Below, piece by piece: positions 61,305 through 64,000 of a DNA stretch of 64,000 nt; position 1 is the stretch's first letter, and every line of letters begins with the position of its first letter. The stretch spans positions 3,656,198 to 3,720,197 of the forward strand of contig NZ_AP023355.1 in NCBI RefSeq assembly GCF_016865425.1. Direction: 5' to 3'. Source of the DNA: Actinocatenispora thailandica. Its GTDB lineage: Bacteria > Actinomycetota > Actinomycetes > Mycobacteriales > Micromonosporaceae. The notes beneath the pieces are model-generated. The model worked only from the letters and a program-made list of their open reading frames with translations. It was not told the origin of the DNA and did no database searches. Both the position numbers and the translations under genes were made by a program.

Positions 61305-61745
61305 TCAGGGCGGGTCGAGCCAGAGCAGGTCGAGCACGCACACCCGGTCGAACAGGTCCAGTGCCGATCGCGCGCTGGAGCAGCACCCGATGGCCGCGCC
61401 GTCCGGGCTGACCAGGTACGCACCGTCCGGCAACTCCAGGCCCCACCGGAAGACCGTCGGCGTGTCCTCGTCGTCCCGGGCGGCGAGCACGAAGCGTCGC
61501 GGCGCGCCACCGGCGGCCCCGATCAGTTGCGCGAGCAGTTCGGCGTCGCTCGGTTCCCGCAGCGGCTCGCTGCCGGTCGCACCGTCCGAGCCGGTGTTCA
61601 GGTCGTTGTCTGGCTCGGCCGCCGGTTCGCTGACCGGTCCGCTGACCGGTCCGCTGACCGGCTCGGTGACCGGTTCGCTGACCGGCTCGGTGGCCGGCTC
61701 GGTGCCGGGCTGGGTCTCCGGTTGGGTGCTGCGCTCTGCGTTCAT
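61305..61745 (-). CDS. Hypothetical protein with Glu-Pro repeat N-terminus
   Basis: A 146-residue protein. Residues 5-45 are a low-complexity acidic Pro/Glu/Val repeat (TEPVSEPVTEPVSGP), encoded by diverged 12-bp repeats. The C-terminal domain is globular: SDAELLAQLIGAAGGAPRRFVLAARDDEDTPTVFRWGLELPDG, then LVSPDGAAIGCCSSARSALDLFDRVCVLDLLWLD. ATG 61745 is adopted; an earlier start at 61862 would overlap the upstream gene. No family is recognised. A helical N-terminus and mixed alpha/beta end, without membrane segments, suggest a cytosolic protein. Confidence in the reading frame is moderate because the repeat is permissive in all frames. Confidence 0.6.
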   Translation of the reverse strand: MNAERSTQPETQPGTEPATEPVSEPVTEPVSGPVSGPVSEPAAEPDNDLNTGSDGATGSEPLREPSDAELLAQLIGAAGGAPRRFVLAARDDEDTPTVFRWGLELPDGAYLVSPDGAAIGCCSSARSALDLFDRVCVLDLLWLDPP

Positions 61746-61837
61746 GCAACCAGCCTGGCGCGTCATGGACACGGAGGGTAGGCTCGCGCTCCCAACAGGT
61801 GATCTGTGTACGGATTCCACAGTGGACGGAGAGCGCA

Positions 61838-62697
61838 TTGACCGACCCGGACGACACCCCACCGGAGACGTTGCAGGAATACTTCGTCCTCCAGCTCCGG
61901 CGGTTCCGGCACGGCCGCGGCCTGAGCCAGGCGCAGCTCGCCGAGCGGATCAACTTCTCCCCGGGCTGATCAGCATGGTGGAAACGTTGCAGCGCACCCC
62001 GACCGCGGACTTCACAGCCGCCTGTGATGCCGCCCTCGACACCGGCGGAGCACTGTCCACCCTGCTCCCCATGCTCGCGCGCGACACGTTTCCCAAGTGG
62101 TTCCAGTCATTCGTGCATCTGGAAGAGGAAGCGCGTTCGATCAACGAATTCGAGGTCCAGCTGATTCCCGGGCTGCTACAAACGGCGGATTACGCTCGCG
62201 CCGTCCTGGAGACCGCATGGCCGCCGGCGCCATCGGTCGCGGACGCAGACGGGCGGCTCACCGCGCGACTGGCCCGCCAAGCCGTCCTCGAACGCGATCC
62301 GCCGCCCTTGTTGTCGGTGGTCCTCGACGAGAGCGCGCTACGCCGGCCGGTCGGTGGCCCGTCCGTGATGGCCCGACAACTGCGCCATCTCACCCTCGTC
62401 GCCGCTCGGCCACATGTTCGCTTGCACATCCTGACCTACGCACAGAGCGCGACCGCTCCACTCGACGGTTCGTTCACCGTCCTGGAAACCGTTCACGGCG
62501 AGCACATCGCGTACGTCGAGGCCACCGGCGGCGGACAGCTTCTGCCCGACCCGACAGACGTGGAAAGATTGACCAAGACCTTTGAAGGCAGCCGAGGTGA
62601 GGCGCTGTCCACCGCCGAGTCGATCAACTACGTGGACAGGCTCAGGAAGGAACTCTATGAGCACCGACGCGACTCCGCTGCGGTGGTGGAAGAGTAG
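61838..62697 (+). CDS. XRE-type regulator with DUF5753 domain, interrupted by a -1 frameshift
   Basis: Helix-turn-helix regulators of this type pair with DUF397 proteins in streptomycetes and relatives and influence development or antibiotic production. The N-terminal part, from TTG 61838 (GGAG 7 nt upstream), has FVLQLRRFRHGRGLSQAQLAERINFSPG, then a stop. The frame continues at LISMVETLQRTPTADF with the DUF5753 domain (FVHLEEEARSINEFEVQLIPG, ADYARAVLETA, LRHLTLVAARPHVRLHILTYAQ, HIAYVEATGGGQLL). Adding one base in the CCCCGGG run at 61959-61965 joins them into 286 residues, the normal length. The next gene, DUF397, overlaps its end by 41 bp. Confidence 0.85.
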
Positions 62698-62878
62698 CCG
62701 CAGTGGCGCCCAGGGCGGTCAGTGCGTCGAGGTTGCGAGCGCCAAAGGCCGTTGGTACGTGCGGGACAGCAAGGATCCCGTCGGCGGCGTGCTGCGTGTG
62801 GACGCGGCGCAGTGGGGCGCCTTCCTCGGCACCGTCCGACACGGGATCCCAGCCGCCGGGTTCACACCCGGCAGGTGA
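62657..62878 (+). CDS. DUF397 domain protein
   Basis: A 73-residue protein with the whole DUF397 signature: LRWWKSSRSGAQGGQCVEVA, then WYVRDSKDPVGGVLRVDAAQWGAFLGTVR. ATG 62657 has AAGGAAC 5 nt upstream and overlaps the upstream regulator by 41 bp, so the two are coupled. In streptomycetes DUF397 proteins are the usual partners of XRE/DUF5753 regulators and have been described as toxin-antitoxin-like or developmental modulators; the biochemical mechanism is not established. It is one of the most recognisable actinomycete markers in this window. Confidence 0.9.
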   Translation: MSTDATPLRWWKSSRSGAQGGQCVEVASAKGRWYVRDSKDPVGGVLRVDAAQWGAFLGTVRHGIPAAGFTPGR

Positions 62879-62962
62879 GCGGCCCGGGTCCAACCCGGCA
62901 GGTGCGGGCGGCGGCCGGCGCACACCGGCCGCCGCCCGCACTCGCCGCTCACCTGGTCGGGC

Positions 62963-63367
62963 TCACTCGGCGAGGGAGCCCCAGCCGTGCCACCGGTCGA
63001 TGGTGATCCAGGCGTTCACCCGGGCGTGCTCCCGGTCCGGGTACGGGTTACCGCCGTAGTGCCGGGACAGGCTGTCGATGCCGGACAGGTCGGGGTCGTC
63101 GACCAGCTCGGTGACCCGTCCCTGCAGGCTGACGTGGGTGTACCAGTTGTCCTCGTCGATCACGGTGAGCGAGACGCGCGGGTCCTCCCGCAGGTAGCGC
63201 AGCCGGGCGCGCCGCTCGTCCATGTTGACCAGGATCCGGTCGCCGTCCAGCCGGTACCAGGTGGCGACGGACACCGGCTGGCCGTCCGGCCGCACCGTGG
63301 TGATCACCGCCGGGTTCGGCTTGGCCAACATCTCGCGTACCCGTTCGGGCAGTGCTCCGGTGGGCAT
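62963..63367 (-). CDS. Pyridoxamine 5'-phosphate oxidase-fold protein, F420-type
   Basis: A 134-residue split-barrel flavin- or deazaflavin-binding protein, like F420-dependent PPOX-class enzymes. Elements are PAVITTVRPDGQPVSVATWYRLDGDRILVNMDERRARLRYL, then VSLTVIDEDNWYTHVSLQGRVTELVDD and the C-terminal YPDREHARVNAWITIDRWHGWG. ATG 63367 is preferred because GAGAGG lies 9 nt upstream; the ATG at 63376 directly abuts that sequence. Typical reactions are reductions of biliverdin, quinones or other small molecules with F420H2, or simple FMN binding; this is not decided by sequence. Confidence 0.85.
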   Translation of the reverse strand: MPTGALPERVREMLAKPNPAVITTVRPDGQPVSVATWYRLDGDRILVNMDERRARLRYLREDPRVSLTVIDEDNWYTHVSLQGRVTELVDDPDLSGIDSLSRHYGGNPYPDREHARVNAWITIDRWHGWGSLAE

Positions 63368-63465
63368 GGGGCTCATCCTCTCGCGTGTCGCGATCCGCGC
63401 CGGGCGGACGCCCGGCGCGATGCCGGCGGCGGGCCGGCGTCGCGCTGACAACGACGCTCAGTCTG

Positions 63466-64000
63466 TCAGCTCGGGTAGCCGACGAAGGCGAACCGGGTGG
63501 AGTCCGGCGACCAGCTGTTGACGTTCATGGTGCCCTGGCCGCCGAAGACCGCGGCGACGTCCCGGATGCCGGTACCGTCCGGGCGGCAGAGCCGGACCAG
63601 CACGTCGACGTTCTCCGGGTGGCCGAGGGTGCCGGGCGGGAAGCTCACATAGGCGAGGTGGGCGCCGTCCGGCGACGGGTGCGGGAACCAGTTCACCCGC
63701 TCGTCGTGGGTGAGCCGGACCGGCCGGCGCCCGTCCGGACCGACCCGGTACAACTGGGCGTGGCCGGGCACGTCGGCGCCGAGCTCGGAGTTGAAGTAGA
63801 CGCTGCCGTCGGGTCCGAACTCGGGGCCGTCGGCGGGCGAGAACCCGCTGCCGAGCAGCGTGTCGGTGCCCGGCCCGGCCGGCCGGGTGAACACCCGCCG
63901 CAGCGCGCTGGCGTCGGCGCCCACCCGCTCGGTACCCACGAAGGCCAGTGTCTCGCCGTCGGCGCTGATGCCGTGCAGGTAGTAGCGGAACGAGCGGGCC
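63466..64000 (-). CDS. TolB-like beta-propeller protein, N-terminus beyond right edge
   Basis: The C-terminal 177 residues of a PD40/TolB-type propeller. Repeated WD40-like blades are visible: GISADGETLAFVGTE, FSPADGPEFGPDGSVYFNSE, HPSPDGAHLAYVSFP and SWSPDSTRFAFVGYPS at the end, each with S-P-D-G near the tip. The frame continues open through the window edge, so start, signal peptide and any additional domain (such as a peptidase) are not visible. Such proteins may be secreted or cytoplasmic; I cannot decide. It is transcribed leftward toward the PPOX-fold gene, with about 98 bp between. Confidence 0.8.
   Translation of the reverse strand, partial: ARSFRYYLHGISADGETLAFVGTERVGADASALRRVFTRPAGPGTDTLLGSGFSPADGPEFGPDGSVYFNSELGADVPGHAQLYRVGPDGRRPVRLTHDERVNWFPHPSPDGAHLAYVSFPPGTLGHPENVDVLVRLCRPDGTGIRDVAAVFGGQGTMNVNSWSPDSTRFAFVGYPS

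Overview
The window is very G+C-rich throughout (I estimate well above 70 %), uses many GTG and a few TTG starts, has strong G/C preference at third codon positions, and carries families typical of filamentous actinomycetes: an NgcE-type sugar-binding protein, an XRE/DUF5753 plus DUF397 pair, an ECF41-type sigma factor, paired FluC channels and an InhA-type reductase next to ferrochelatase. It reads as chromosomal DNA of an actinomycete, plausibly Micromonosporaceae; that placement is inference. I see no insertion sequence, prophage, CRISPR array, rRNA or tRNA.

Layout. 1-9.4 kb: a secreted penicillin-acylase-family hydrolase (cut by the left edge), a NagD-like HAD phosphatase, an amidohydrolase, a second HAD phosphatase, a Tat-exported TagC-like propeller protein, an M50B membrane protease, and a divergent MarR/SDR pair. 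9.5-15.9 kb: an ArsR-type regulator divergent from an MFS exporter, serA, a two-gene fluoride channel operon preceded by a probable fluoride riboswitch, and an Asp/Gly-rich protein with repeated calcium-loop motifs. 16.0-20.0 kb: a leftward ngcEFG-like GlcNAc/chitobiose importer with a decayed SIS sugar isomerase remnant at its head. 20.2-26.5 kb: a TrmH-type methyltransferase, an SPFH/NfeD pair, a serine beta-lactamase-like hydrolase, an NlpC/P60 peptidoglycan hydrolase and a DUF3097 protein. 26.6-33.6 kb: a block matching the mycobacterial moxR1-Rv1480-Rv1481-fabG1-inhA-hemZ order (MoxR ATPase, DUF58, VWA, FabG, InhA/FabI, ferrochelatase). 34.3-44.9 kb: TetR/SnoaL-like pair, PAP2 phosphatase, sirtuin, FAD monooxygenase with divergent TetR and twin operators, hotdog thioesterase plus metallo-beta-lactamase-fold hydrolase, EamA transporter, LysR regulator. 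44.9-52.9 kb: a probable sialoside locus (GntR regulator, aldolase, intracellular sialidase, divergent ABC importer, secreted beta-helix protein). 53.0-58.3 kb: asparagine synthetase and a three-gene FAD/2Fe-2S amine or imino-acid dehydrogenase. 58.4-64 kb: an HSL-type esterase, ECF41 sigma factor beside a DoxX-like protein, the XRE/DUF397 pair, a PNPOx-fold protein and a TolB-like propeller cut by the right edge.

Three themes cut across the genes. First, five genes (NfeD, FAD monooxygenase, EamA transporter, XRE regulator, ECF41 sigma factor) are each repaired by adding one base at a short G/C run, which points to systematic base under-calling in the assembly more than to five independent mutations. 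Second, short tandem repeats (17-50 bp units) sit in many intergenic gaps, several between converging genes. Third, divergent regulator/target pairs carry well-formed palindromes, and several genes have a TANNNT -10 element 6-7 nt before the start codon, suggesting leaderless mRNAs.

Working together, the ngc genes and the sialidase locus would feed amino sugars into central metabolism. Neither importer has its own ATPase gene here, so a shared MsiK-type ATPase encoded elsewhere is likely. The MoxR-to-HemH block couples envelope maintenance, fatty-acid elongation and haem synthesis. The fluoride operon appears to be a self-contained resistance unit under RNA control.
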